NCBI GenBank assembly: GCA_031551865.1
Contig: JAVBMY010000004.1
Span: forward strand, 248,001 to 312,000
Length of the DNA: 64,000 bases
Source of the DNA: Rikenella sp031551865
Lineage (GTDB): Bacteria; Bacteroidota; Bacteroidia; Bacteroidales; Rikenellaceae
Reading direction: 5' to 3'
This document shows positions 9,018-17,591 of the stretch, one piece after another; position 1 is the first letter of the stretch, and every line of letters starts with the position of its first letter. Under the pieces are notes generated by a model. The model saw only the letters and a list, made by a program, of their open reading frames with translations. It ran no database searches and was not told where the DNA came from. The translations under genes and the position numbers were made by a program.

Positions 9018-9196
9018 CGTCATTGCGGGGAGCGGGGAACGCGAGGCGGCAACCGAAGCCGTTGACGATCGCAATGTTAAGCTTGCGTACAAATTGCCGG
9101 GGCACGAGGAGAAAAAAGCCACACAGTGGATTTAATCCCCCACTCTAGAAAAGGGGGAGATTGTTTACCGCTTTGCACCTCGCGGTCGCCATGACG
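9018..9196. repeat. Family A2 element with a family D segment nested inside
   Basis: The outer arms are CGTCATTGCGGGG... at 9018 and the inverse ...CGGTCGCCATGACG ending 9196. Between them, roughly 9074-9135, lies a stretch (TTAAGCTTGCG, CAAATTGCCG, GCCACACAGTGGATTTA) that recurs at about 63173-63229. It fills most of the 8988-9298 gap. Confidence 0.65.
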
Positions 9197-9204
9197 AAGA
9201 TGAA

Positions 9205-9236
9205 TTTGGTTAATTAAAAACCTGCTTTTATATTTG
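9205..9236 (+). promoter_or_regulatory. Promoter for the second SPFH gene
   Basis: TTTG 9205-9208, a 20-base spacer and TATATTTG 9229-9236. A close match to the Bacteroidota consensus, about 62 bases before the ATG. Confidence 0.7.
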
Positions 9237-9298
9237 TGATATCAAAACAATATTGAAGCACAAAACACATTACAAACCAAACCAACAACAAACGAAAT

Positions 9299-10204
9299 AT
9301 GGAACTGAAAGAGAAAAAATTCAAAGGCGCTAAAATTTCCGGCATCCCGATGATCTTCCTGCTATTGGCCGCCATGGGCCTCGGTATCTACCTGATGACC
9401 CTCGAAGAGGGCTGGAGCATCCTGTCCGGCACGCTGGTTTTCATCATCTCTCTGCTCTGCTTCCCAGGGCTGATGACCATCGAACCCAACGATGCCCGCG
9501 TCATGCTCTTCTTCGGCAAATACAAAGGTACGATCCGTGACAACGGCTTCTTTTGGGTGAACCCCTTCTACTCGAAAAGCAAACTCACACTGAAAGCCTC
9601 GAATCTGGACGTCGCTCCCATCAAAGTGAATGACAAAGCCGGTAACCCCATCATGATCGGCCTGGTACTCGTGTGGCGTGTGCAGGATACCTACCGCGCC
9701 ATGTTCGACATCGACAATAAAGGCTCCATATCGCAGACCGCCCGCATGAACTCGTACAAAAACTTCGTACAGGTACAGAGCGATGCCGCCCTGCGTAACA
9801 TCGCCGGACAGTACGCTTACGACAACAACGAGATCCACGACACCGTGACCCTCCGTTCGGGCGGCGAAGAGATCAACAACCGCCTTGAAGAAGAGCTCAA
9901 TTCGCGCCTTGAGATCGCCGGCATCGAAATTGTCGAAGCCCGCATCAACTATCTGGCTTACGCCCCCGAAATCGCCGCCGTGATGCTCCGCCGCCAGCAG
10001 GCCGCCGCCATCGTTTCGGCCCGCGAAAAGATCGTCGAAGGCGCCGTGGGCATGGTTCAAATCGCCCTCGAAAAGCTCAAGACCGACGGGATCATCGACC
10101 TCGATGAAGAACGCAAGGCCGCCATGGTGAGCAACCTGCTCGTGGTGCTCTGCTCCGACGAACAAGCCCAGCCTGTGCTCAATACAGGAACGTTGTACCA
10201 ATAA
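9299..10204 (+). CDS. SPFH domain membrane protein (second copy)
   Basis: 301 residues. Two N-terminal membrane helices (about 17-33 and 40-58) precede LMTIEPNDARVMLFFGKYKG and an SPFH domain, then the coiled-coil part ending in EERKAAMVSNLLVVLCSDE. It differs in architecture from the SPFH protein at 4794 (two helices, no repeated EAEG units) and is a distinct subfamily. It is followed after 8 bases by a small ribbon-helix-helix gene, and the pair sits between sufB and sufC. Its role is unknown. Confidence 0.88.
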   Translation: MELKEKKFKGAKISGIPMIFLLLAAMGLGIYLMTLEEGWSILSGTLVFIISLLCFPGLMTIEPNDARVMLFFGKYKGTIRDNGFFWVNPFYSKSKLTLKASNLDVAPIKVNDKAGNPIMIGLVLVWRVQDTYRAMFDIDNKGSISQTARMNSYKNFVQVQSDAALRNIAGQYAYDNNEIHDTVTLRSGGEEINNRLEEELNSRLEIAGIEIVEARINYLAYAPEIAAVMLRRQQAAAIVSAREKIVEGAVGMVQIALEKLKTDGIIDLDEERKAAMVSNLLVVLCSDEQAQPVLNTGTLYQ

Positions 10205-10212
10205 CGGTAACC

Positions 10213-10509
10213 GTGGAAAACGAGAAGAAAATAAAACCGTTCGTCCTGCGGATCGACCCTGAACGGATGGAAGCCCTGGAGCGCTGGGCCGCTGACGAAT
10301 TCCGGAGCGTCAACGGCCAGTTGCTCTATATCATAGAGCAGGCCTTGCGCAAATCCGGTCGCGGCAGCGGGAAACCGGGCGGTAGTGCCACCGCAGGCAG
10401 AACCAGCACTGCCACCGGAAAGAACAGCGCAGGTAAAAGCAGCATTGCTTGCGGTGAAAGCAACACAGCCGCCACACATAGCCCGGAAAAAAAGAGTAAA
10501 GAAGAATAA
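10213..10509 (+). CDS. Small ribbon-helix-helix (Arc-like) protein with low-complexity tail
   Basis: 98 residues from a GTG start, 8 bases behind the SPFH gene and 6 bases before sufC. Residues 9-45 (FVLRIDPERMEALERWAADE and FRSVNGQLLYIIEQALR) have the beta strand plus two helices of Arc/MetJ-type DNA-binding proteins. Residues 46-98 are a Gly/Ser/Thr/Lys-rich tail, probably disordered. It may regulate its own unit or the suf genes (inference), or bind something other than DNA. The lack of an ATG makes the start less certain, but the GTG gives the correct N-terminus for the fold. Confidence 0.8.
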   Translation: MENEKKIKPFVLRIDPERMEALERWAADEFRSVNGQLLYIIEQALRKSGRGSGKPGGSATAGRTSTATGKNSAGKSSIACGESNTAATHSPEKKSKEE

Positions 10510-10515
10510 AACAGT

Positions 10516-11274
10516 ATGTTGTTAGAGATCAAAGACCTGCACGCCACAGTCGAGGAACGCGAGATTCTCCGTGGTATCAACCTCACGGTCGATGCCGGCG
10601 AAGTGCACGCCATCATGGGCCCCAACGGCAGCGGTAAATCGACCCTCGCCTCGGTACTGGCCGGTAACGAGCGTTTCGCCGTCACCGGGGGCAGTATCGC
10701 CTTCGACGGGCACGACCTGCTGTCCATGAGCATCGAAGAGCGTGCTGCCCGCGGCCTCTTCCTCGGCTTCCAGTATCCGGTCGAGATTCCCGGCGTCAGC
10801 ATGGCCAGTTTCCTGCGCCTGGCGATGAACGAGCAGCGCGCCTTCCGCGGCGAAGAGCCCATTTCGGCCGGCGATTTCCTGCGGCTGATGCGAGAGCGGA
10901 GTGCCATAGTCGAACTCGGCGACAGTCTGATGAACCGCGCCGTGAACGAAGGCTTCTCGGGCGGCGAAAAGAAACGCAACGAAATCTTCCAGATGGCGAT
11001 GCTCGAACCGCGCCTGGCCGTGCTCGACGAAACCGACAGCGGCCTCGACATCGACGCCCTGCGCATCGTGGCCACCGGGGTAACGCAACTCAAGCGCCCC
11101 GACAACGCCACAATCGTCATCACCCACTACCAGCGCTTGCTGGACTACATCGTTCCCGACAGGGTGCACGTGCTCTACAACGGCCGCATCATCTATTCCG
11201 GCGACAAAAACCTTGCTCTCGAACTCGAAGAGAAAGGCTACGACTGGATCATCGCAGCACACGGCGAAGAATAA
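10516..11274 (+). CDS. sufC: Fe-S cluster assembly ATPase SufC
   Basis: 252 residues, standard for SufC, the cytosolic ABC-type ATPase that drives the SufBCD scaffold. Walker A GPNGSGKS is at 35-42, the signature FSGGEKKRNE at 147-156, and Walker B LAVLDETDSGLD at 167-178 with catalytic Glu172. ETDSGLD is characteristic of SufC. The gene lies 6 bases after the ribbon-helix-helix gene and 40 bases before sufD, so it is cotranscribed with both. Confidence 0.97.
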   Translation: MLLEIKDLHATVEEREILRGINLTVDAGEVHAIMGPNGSGKSTLASVLAGNERFAVTGGSIAFDGHDLLSMSIEERAARGLFLGFQYPVEIPGVSMASFLRLAMNEQRAFRGEEPISAGDFLRLMRERSAIVELGDSLMNRAVNEGFSGGEKKRNEIFQMAMLEPRLAVLDETDSGLDIDALRIVATGVTQLKRPDNATIVITHYQRLLDYIVPDRVHVLYNGRIIYSGDKNLALELEEKGYDWIIAAHGEE

Positions 11275-11314
11275 AGAGCCTTCGACAAGAAGATTTCACA
11301 GACGCTAAGCTAAC

Positions 11315-12397
11315 ATGGAGCGCAAACTAAAAGAAAGATACCTCTACACGCCGCTCGACCGGCTCGAAGCCCCGGCACAGGTTGCAGCGGCGGAAGTGCG
11401 CATCGAAGCGGTCGCCTGCCTGTTCGAAGGCAACGCCCCCGCTCCCGCCGAGACCCCTGTGCCAAAGGAGTGGGAAAACGACCCGTTGCTGGCAGACAAC
11501 CTCGGCGCCAGGTCTGCACAAGGGTTCCGACTCACCGTACCGCAAGGCACCGATGCCTCGGGCATCATCGAGATCGACTTCGATTACCCCGCCTCGTATG
11601 ACAGCGCCGCCAAAATCTTCCTGCGCAGCAGCATCCGGATCGAAAACCAGGCCGAAGCCCGGATCGTACTCCGGCACCGCCCGGCCTCCAACCGCCATTC
11701 CGTCATCAACCACTTGCTGCGGATCGAAGCCGGGAACGGAAGCTCGCTGCAACTGGCCGAAGTGTGCGAAACCCGGGCCACGCTGTTCAGCACCGTCCTT
11801 ATCGGCCAAGAGGAAAAAAGCCAGCTCAAATACACCACAGCAGACCTCGATAACGATCTGCTGAGGCGCAATACCCTGATCTTGTTGCACGAACCTGAAT
11901 GCGAATGTACGCTGAGCGGACTGTATATCGCCGATGGCGAGCAACACACCGACAACCATGTCGAAATGCTCCACCTGGCACCCCACTGCACCAGCCACCA
12001 ACTCTTCAAAGGTATTGTGGGCGGTGCGGCATCGGGTGCCTTCACCGGGCACATCCTCGTGGCCCCGGATGCCCAGAAGAGTGACGCCACACTCCAAAAC
12101 CACAACCTGCTACGCGGCGGCGACGCCACGGTGGACACCCGCCCACAACTCGAAATCTACGCCGACGACGTACAGTGTAGCCACGGCGCCACCGTCGGGC
12201 GCCTCGACGAACAGGCCGTATACTACATGCGCCAGCGGGGCATCAGCCTCGAAGCGGCACGCCGTTTGCAGACCGAAGGTTTTGCCGCAGAGGTCGTAGA
12301 CACCATCGAGATCGACGACCTGCCGCGCCTGCTCCGAAAAAAAATCGCCCAACGGCTGGAAAACAAAACCGCCGGCGTTCCTGAAAATTCGAGATAA
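11315..12397 (+). CDS. sufD: Fe-S cluster assembly protein SufD
   Basis: 360 residues. SufD is the SufB paralogue in the SufBC2D scaffold. The N-terminal ~110 residues are poorly conserved; the C-terminal beta-helix half is clear, with DNHVEMLHLAPHCTSHQLFK, the KSDATLQNHNLLRG stretch, and CSHGATVGRLDEQAVYYMRQ, which includes the conserved cysteine and histidine that contact the nascent cluster. sufS follows 106 bases downstream. Confidence 0.93.
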   Translation: MERKLKERYLYTPLDRLEAPAQVAAAEVRIEAVACLFEGNAPAPAETPVPKEWENDPLLADNLGARSAQGFRLTVPQGTDASGIIEIDFDYPASYDSAAKIFLRSSIRIENQAEARIVLRHRPASNRHSVINHLLRIEAGNGSSLQLAEVCETRATLFSTVLIGQEEKSQLKYTTADLDNDLLRRNTLILLHEPECECTLSGLYIADGEQHTDNHVEMLHLAPHCTSHQLFKGIVGGAASGAFTGHILVAPDAQKSDATLQNHNLLRGGDATVDTRPQLEIYADDVQCSHGATVGRLDEQAVYYMRQRGISLEAARRLQTEGFAAEVVDTIEIDDLPRLLRKKIAQRLENKTAGVPENSR

Positions 12398-12503
12398 ATA
12401 CAAACTCGATCAACATCTAAAATCTTCCGTACCCTCTCCAAAAGACGACCACCGAAGCCCTATCCGTTTGCCGAACGAAAGCCCTGCGGGCATACCCTGC
12501 CGA

Positions 12504-13730
12504 ATGAAAAACATAGATGACATACGCGCCGACTTCCCCATCCTGGGCGAAACAGTCAACGGCAAGCCGCTGGTATACCTCGATAACGCCGCCACCGCCC
12601 AGAAACCCTTAACTGTGATCGAAGCCGTCGAAAACGTCTACCGCCACAGCAACGGCAACATCCACCGCGGTGTACACACCATGGCTGAGCAGACCACCCG
12701 GCGCTACGAAGAAGCCCGCGAAACTGTCCGGTCCTTTATCGGAGCGGGCCGTACGGGCGAAGTCGTCTTCACCGCCGGAGCCACCGCCTCGGTCAACACC
12801 GTGGCCTATGCCTTCGGCGAGCAATGGGTACATAAGGGCGACAACATCGTGCTCTCCGAAATGGAGCACCATTCGAATATTGTGCCGTGGCAACTGCTTG
12901 CCGCACGCAAAGAGGCCGAGATCCGCGTCATCCCCTTCGACGACGACGGCCGGTTGCAAATCGAAAAACTCGAAACGCTCATCGACGCCCGTACCCGCAT
13001 CGTGGCCGTGACCCAGACCTCGAACGTGCTCGGCACCAACCCCGACCTGCGCACCATCATTGAAACCGCTCATGCGGCAGGCATACCCGTACTCGTGGAC
13101 GGTTGCCAGGGTGTGGCCCACTACCCCGTCGACGTGACGGCACTCGACTGCGACTTTTATGTCTTCTCGGGGCACAAACTCTATGGCCCCACCGGCATCG
13201 GCGTGCTCTACGGCAAGGAACGATGGCTCGCCGAGATGCCGCCCTTCCTGGGTGGCGGCGACATGATCGCCCCCGGCAGCGTCACTCTGCCCACCGGTAC
13301 CCGCTGGGCTGAATTGCCCCTGAAATTCGAAGCTGGCACTTCCAACTATATCGGGGCCATCGGACTCGGGGCCGCCATCGACTACGTACAAGGGCTCGGG
13401 CTCGAACAAATCGGCGAACACGAAGACGAACTGCTAAAATATGTCACCGCGTTGCTGCAAGACATCAAAGGCTTGCGGATCTATGGCACCACCGAAGGCA
13501 AATGCCCCATCATCGCCTTTCACATCGCAGGCACCCACCCGCTCGACATCGCCCAAATCATCGACAAAATGGGCGTGGCGATCCGTACCGGAAGCCACTG
13601 CGCCGAACCCGTGATGCGCCACTACGGTGTCGAGTCGGTGTGCCGCCTGTCGATCGGCCTCTACAACACCCGCAGCGAGATGGAGATCGCCGCCGAGGCT
13701 ATCGCCCGCGCAACCAAAATGCTGACTTAG
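12504..13730 (+). CDS. sufS: Cysteine desulfurase SufS
   Basis: 408 residues from ATG 12504, which gives the usual start MKNIDDIRADFPIL; the in-frame ATG at 12468 would add 12 unlikely residues. SufS is a PLP enzyme that takes sulfur from cysteine for the SufBCD scaffold. The PLP lysine is K225 in FSGHKLYGPTGIG and the persulfide-carrying cysteine is C366 in RTGSHCAEPVMRHYG. Group II features match SufS/CsdA rather than IscS. No sufE or sufU gene follows, so the sulfur acceptor must be encoded elsewhere. Confidence 0.96.
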   Translation: MKNIDDIRADFPILGETVNGKPLVYLDNAATAQKPLTVIEAVENVYRHSNGNIHRGVHTMAEQTTRRYEEARETVRSFIGAGRTGEVVFTAGATASVNTVAYAFGEQWVHKGDNIVLSEMEHHSNIVPWQLLAARKEAEIRVIPFDDDGRLQIEKLETLIDARTRIVAVTQTSNVLGTNPDLRTIIETAHAAGIPVLVDGCQGVAHYPVDVTALDCDFYVFSGHKLYGPTGIGVLYGKERWLAEMPPFLGGGDMIAPGSVTLPTGTRWAELPLKFEAGTSNYIGAIGLGAAIDYVQGLGLEQIGEHEDELLKYVTALLQDIKGLRIYGTTEGKCPIIAFHIAGTHPLDIAQIIDKMGVAIRTGSHCAEPVMRHYGVESVCRLSIGLYNTRSEMEIAAEAIARATKMLT

Positions 13731-13745
13731 AATCCATTATACAGA

Positions 13746-14435
13746 ATGCTCGAAAACCTGTTCATCGTCATCGAAGGGCTCGACGGAGCCGGAAAATCGA
13801 CCCAAGTGGCCCGCATTCGCGAATTCGCCGAACGGCAGGGCCGCCTGGTCGAGTACCTGCACTTTCCACGGTTCGACGCGCCGGTCTACGGCGAATTGAT
13901 CGCCCGGTTCCTGCGCGGCGAATTCGGCACCGCCGACAGCGTCGACCCCTATCTGGTGGCCCTGCTCTATGCCGGCGACCGCGCCGAAGCCGCTCAAATC
14001 ATACAAGAATGGCTTGATGCGGGTCGTATCGTGATCGTCGACCGCTACGTATACTCGAACATCGCCTACCAGTGCGCCAAAATTGCCGATCCCGCCCGGC
14101 GCAACGCGTTGCGCGAGTGGATCCTTGACCTCGAATACAAATACAACGGCATCCCGCGCCCCGACCTTTCGCTGTTTCTCGATGTCCCCTTCGCCTTCAC
14201 CGCCGCCAAACTCAACGAAGAGCGCACCGGCAGCGAACGCGAATACCTGCAAGGCAAACAGGATATCCACGAAGCCTCGCTCACCCTGCAGGAACAAGTC
14301 CGAAACGTCTATATCGACTGTGCGGCCCAAGACCCCGACTTCCGTGTGGTGGAATGCGGCACTCCCGACGGAGCCATGCTTCCGCCCGACGAGATATTCA
14401 AAAAGATTGCCCATGAGCTCAGCACCCTCCTCTAA
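13746..14435 (+). CDS. tmk: Thymidylate kinase
   Basis: 229 residues. Phosphorylates dTMP to dTDP with ATP in the dTTP pathway. The P-loop is GLDGAGKST at about 11-19, followed by the DRY motif in IVIVDRYVYSNIAYQ. The lid region ERTGSEREYL lacks the extra arginines of some type II enzymes. It starts 15 bases after sufS and its 3' end overlaps the next gene by 23 bases, so sufS, tmk and the membrane protein are likely cotranscribed. Confidence 0.93.
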   Translation: MLENLFIVIEGLDGAGKSTQVARIREFAERQGRLVEYLHFPRFDAPVYGELIARFLRGEFGTADSVDPYLVALLYAGDRAEAAQIIQEWLDAGRIVIVDRYVYSNIAYQCAKIADPARRNALREWILDLEYKYNGIPRPDLSLFLDVPFAFTAAKLNEERTGSEREYLQGKQDIHEASLTLQEQVRNVYIDCAAQDPDFRVVECGTPDGAMLPPDEIFKKIAHELSTLL

Positions 14436-15903
14436 CGAACCCCGGAGCCGCTACGCCCGGCTGATCCGACACATCCAAACCTCACGCATCGGGCATATGC
14501 TCAGCGGAGGAGCAGCGACCGTAGGCCGTTACCACCTGGCCGGGCTGTTCATTATCTCGGGCATCTCGAAATCCCTCAACCCCTACGGATTCTCGATCAA
14601 AATCGGAGAACACCTGTCGGCCATGGGAATGGATTTCCTGGCCCCCCTAAGTACCTTGGGCGGCATCCTGATGCCCGCCGCCGAACTGTTGCTGGGGCTG
14701 ATGCTCCTGTCCGGCATAGCGCGCCGCTTCAGCGCATGGGCTTCGTGCATTTTCATGACCGGATTCACGGCCTTCACCCTGTGGCTGGCCATCGCCAATC
14801 CCGTGGAAGATTGCGGGTGCTTCGGCGATTTCGTGAAAATGAACAACTGGGCGACCTTCACCAAGAACCTCTTCTTCCTGCCCTTCGCCATCTTCCTGAT
14901 GGCCGGGCGCCACATCGAAGCCAGCAAAAACCCCTCGAAGCGGCGCACGCGCATCACCTACGCGGCACTTGTTCCGCTTGCGTTGGCCACTGCCGTATAC
15001 AGTTACACCTATCTGCCCCCGATCGACCCCACCCCCTTCAAGACCGGCGTGAACATCCCGCAGGCCATGCAACCCGAAACGGCCACAGAAACGGAAACGA
15101 CCCTCGTCTACCGCAACCTGAACGACGGCACACTGCACGAATTCGCCATCAACGACACCACCTGGTACGACAACACCCGCTGGGAATACGTCGACACCCG
15201 CGTAACCGGCGAACCCGCCGCCGAAGCCGCCATCAAGAGCATCCCGATGTTTGTCGCCGGGAGCGACGGCAGCCAGAGCGACCTGAGCGGCGATATCCTC
15301 GCCCGCACAGGCTACACCCTGCTCTATGTGGTAAACGACTACGACCCGCAACTCGAAGCCGATATGATCTCGCTGGCCCGTTACGCCCTGCGCCACGACA
15401 CCCGCGTGGTGGCCCTGAGCTCGACCCCGCTTCCCCCGTCACTCGAAGCCGCGGGCATCGAATGCCTGGGCAGCGACCACACCATCCTGCGCACCATAGT
15501 GCAACACCGCACCGGCGGCGCACTGATGGTCGACCACGGCACCATCATCGCCAAATGGGCCATGAACGACCTGCCCCGCTGGAACGAATCAACCGGGCAA
15601 AGTGCAAACGACCCGCTGGCCAACCTGATGACCAACGTCCGCCTGCACAACGAATGGGTCCTCACGATGCTGTTCGGGGTGCTGATCGCCCTCGTGGCCA
15701 TATTCGCCATCCGCCCCTCCGGCCGCCGCCTGAGCCTGATGCGCAGCCTGCGCATGATGAACGACATGCGCACCATGATCGGCAGCCGCTTCAGTCCTCC
15801 CGGAGGCCCGATCGCCACCGGAACTTCGGTACAAGACGATTCTTCAGCCCCCGCTCCGGATCCCGGAACCCGCGGCGAACCGAACACCGGTAAAAAACCC
15901 TAA
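14413..15903 (+). CDS. MauE/DoxX-like membrane protein with large exported domain
   Basis: 496 residues from ATG 14413, inside the end of tmk. Residues ~35-180 form a four-helix DoxX/MauE-type unit with the marker NPVEDCGCFGDFVKMNNW and a conserved KNLFFLPFAIFLM helix. After a fifth helix (~180-200) comes a ~220-residue soluble domain (YRNLNDGTLHEFAINDTTWY and on) and a last helix near 430. Its layout resembles a Bacteroidota family first known from B. thetaiotaomicron (BT_3928 type; from memory, not checked). MauE-like proteins handle disulfides or quinones, so a redox role is possible but unproven. Confidence 0.8.
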   Translation: MSSAPSSNEPRSRYARLIRHIQTSRIGHMLSGGAATVGRYHLAGLFIISGISKSLNPYGFSIKIGEHLSAMGMDFLAPLSTLGGILMPAAELLLGLMLLSGIARRFSAWASCIFMTGFTAFTLWLAIANPVEDCGCFGDFVKMNNWATFTKNLFFLPFAIFLMAGRHIEASKNPSKRRTRITYAALVPLALATAVYSYTYLPPIDPTPFKTGVNIPQAMQPETATETETTLVYRNLNDGTLHEFAINDTTWYDNTRWEYVDTRVTGEPAAEAAIKSIPMFVAGSDGSQSDLSGDILARTGYTLLYVVNDYDPQLEADMISLARYALRHDTRVVALSSTPLPPSLEAAGIECLGSDHTILRTIVQHRTGGALMVDHGTIIAKWAMNDLPRWNESTGQSANDPLANLMTNVRLHNEWVLTMLFGVLIALVAIFAIRPSGRRLSLMRSLRMMNDMRTMIGSRFSPPGGPIATGTSVQDDSSAPAPDPGTRGEPNTGKKP

Positions 15904-15909
15904 AGGCCT

Positions 15910-17412
15910 ATGCACGCAGCAGCCTCTCCCGAATACATCATCCTCATCGGCGCCGTCCTGCTGTTCGTCAGCATCATCCTCGGGCAGAGCGCCTACCGTT
16001 TCGGTATCCCGACCCTCGTGCTCTTCCTGATCACGGGGATGCTTGCCGGCTCCGAAGGCATTCTCGGGATTCATTTCGACAACCCGAAGATCGCCCAATT
16101 CATCGGCATCATCGCCCTGAACTTCATCCTCTTTTCCGGAGGGCTCGACACCGACTGGAAAAGCGTAAAACCTGTATTGGGCCAAGGCGTCGCCCTATCG
16201 ACCCTCGGAGTGCTGTTTACCGCCGGATTCTGCGGTACCTTCATCTGGCTGATCACCGACTGGACGATCTACGAGAGCCTGTTGCTCGGTTCGATCTTTT
16301 CCTCGACCGATGCCGCGGCGGTATTCTCGATCCTGCGTTCCAAATCGTTATCGCTCAAGAACAACCTGCGCCCGATGCTCGAATTCGAGAGCGGGAGCAA
16401 CGACCCGATGGCCTACCTGCTCACCATCCTTTTCCTGGGGCTGATCACCAATCCTGAAGGCTCCGTAGGCATTTCGATCGTGATGTTCTTCGTGCAGATG
16501 ATCGTGGGCGTGGGACTGGGCATCCTGTTCGGGATGATGACCGTATGGCTTGTGCGCCACGTGAAGATGGGCTACGTGGGGCTCTATCCCGTAATGATCA
16601 TCGCCCTGATGTTCTTCACTTTCGCCGCCACCGACCGCCTGTACGGTAACGGTTACCTGGCCGTTTACGTCGCAGCCCTGTGGCTCGGCAACCACAAAAT
16701 CCCCCACCGCCTCACGACCCTCAGCGTATACGACGGATTCGCCTGGCTGATGCAGATCATCCTCTTCCTGACCCTCGGGCTGCTGGTCAACCCGTCGGAC
16801 ATCATCCCCGTGATCGGCATCGGACTGCTGATCTCGGCCTTCGCCATCTTTGCCGCCCGGCCGATGAGCGTATTCCTGGCCCTGCTGCCCTTCAGAATGC
16901 CGACGCGCGACCGCTGGTTCGTGTCGTGGGTAGGTCTGCGCGGCGCCGTGCCCATCGTGTTCGCCACTTATCCGCTGATCGCCGGGATCGATAAAGCCGG
17001 GATCATCTTCGATATCGTATTCTTCATTTCGCTGACCTCGATTCTGGTGCAAGGCACCTCGATCCCGATGATCGCCAAGTGGCTGGGGGTATCCCAGCCC
17101 GTGGCCGAGCCGCTCGGCAAGACGCCCGAGTTACGTCCCGAAGAGATCCAGCGTCTGATCGAGGTCAAGATCTTTTCGCCGAACCCCTACGCCGGCATGA
17201 CACTGACCGAAGCCCCCTTTCCCGACGGCGCCCGCATCAACGCCCTGCGGCGCAACGGCGAGAGTATCATCGTCAACGGGCAGACCGTATTGCGGGAAGG
17301 CGACAAAATGATTATCGCCTGCAACACCCCCGAAGACGCAGCCCGGATCCACGAAATGTTTCCGAAGCTGAAAAAAACCTCGGGCCCGAAACCGAAGAAA
17401 TTCAAAAAATAA
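15910..17412 (+). CDS. Potassium/proton antiporter, CPA1 NhaP2-like
   Basis: 500 residues: about 12 membrane helices in the first 395, then a TrkA-C-like cytoplasmic domain (about 415-490; VKIFSPNPYAGMTLTEAPFP). The exchanger core shows SSTDAAAVFSILRSK and FESGSNDPMAYLLT, which carry the conserved aspartates of CPA1 antiporters. The TrkA-C tail is typical of the NhaP2/CvrA group that exports K+ for H+. It follows the MauE-like gene by 6 bases and ends right before the his promoter. Confidence 0.9.
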   Translation: MHAAASPEYIILIGAVLLFVSIILGQSAYRFGIPTLVLFLITGMLAGSEGILGIHFDNPKIAQFIGIIALNFILFSGGLDTDWKSVKPVLGQGVALSTLGVLFTAGFCGTFIWLITDWTIYESLLLGSIFSSTDAAAVFSILRSKSLSLKNNLRPMLEFESGSNDPMAYLLTILFLGLITNPEGSVGISIVMFFVQMIVGVGLGILFGMMTVWLVRHVKMGYVGLYPVMIIALMFFTFAATDRLYGNGYLAVYVAALWLGNHKIPHRLTTLSVYDGFAWLMQIILFLTLGLLVNPSDIIPVIGIGLLISAFAIFAARPMSVFLALLPFRMPTRDRWFVSWVGLRGAVPIVFATYPLIAGIDKAGIIFDIVFFISLTSILVQGTSIPMIAKWLGVSQPVAEPLGKTPELRPEEIQRLIEVKIFSPNPYAGMTLTEAPFPDGARINALRRNGESIIVNGQTVLREGDKMIIACNTPEDAARIHEMFPKLKKTSGPKPKKFKK

Positions 17413-17415
17413 TTT

Positions 17416-17423
17416 TACCTTTG
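17416..17423 (+). promoter_or_regulatory. -7 box of the his leader promoter
   Basis: TACCTTTG matches TAnnTTTG exactly, 20 bases before the leader peptide ATG and directly behind the antiporter stop codon. No clear -33 TTTG is visible. Confidence 0.6.
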
Positions 17424-17443
17424 TTCCCGTTACCATTGAAATA

Positions 17444-17521
17444 ATGAATTGCAATTTTGCACATATCCACGGCCATCACCACCATTCCACCGCGAAGGGA
17501 GGCCGTTTTGTATGTCTGTAA
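17444..17521 (+). CDS. hisL: Histidine operon leader peptide
   Basis: A 25-codon frame (ATG 17444, TAA 17519) reading MNCNFAHIHGHHHH followed by STAKGGRFVCL. Six of residues 7-14 are histidine. It sits just downstream of a TAnnTTTG box and ends 35 bases before a strong T-tailed hairpin, upstream of hisG. Such a run of codons for the end product is the mark of ribosome-mediated attenuation: when charged His-tRNA is short the ribosome stalls here. It has no homology-based support here and no Shine-Dalgarno sequence; the case rests on content and position. Confidence 0.85.
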   Translation: MNCNFAHIHGHHHHSTAKGGRFVCL

Positions 17522-17591
17522 CCAAACGCTTGTAACAAGCCGAAATAGATACACCGAACCTGCCTTTCCCCTCCGAAAGGCAGGTTTTTTT
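17469..17591 (+). promoter_or_regulatory. Histidine attenuator: pause, antiterminator and terminator structures
   Basis: Segment 1 ACGGCC (17469-17474) pairs with segment 2 GGCCGT (17501-17506), enclosing most His codons. Segment 2 region GGGAGGC (17497-17503) can pair with GCCTTTC (17562-17568, two G-U pairs), which is the 5' arm of the terminator. The terminator is AACCTGCCTTTC (17557-17568) with GAAAGGCAGGTT (17575-17586), then a T-run to 17591. The pairings are by eye, without energy calculation. Confidence 0.75.
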
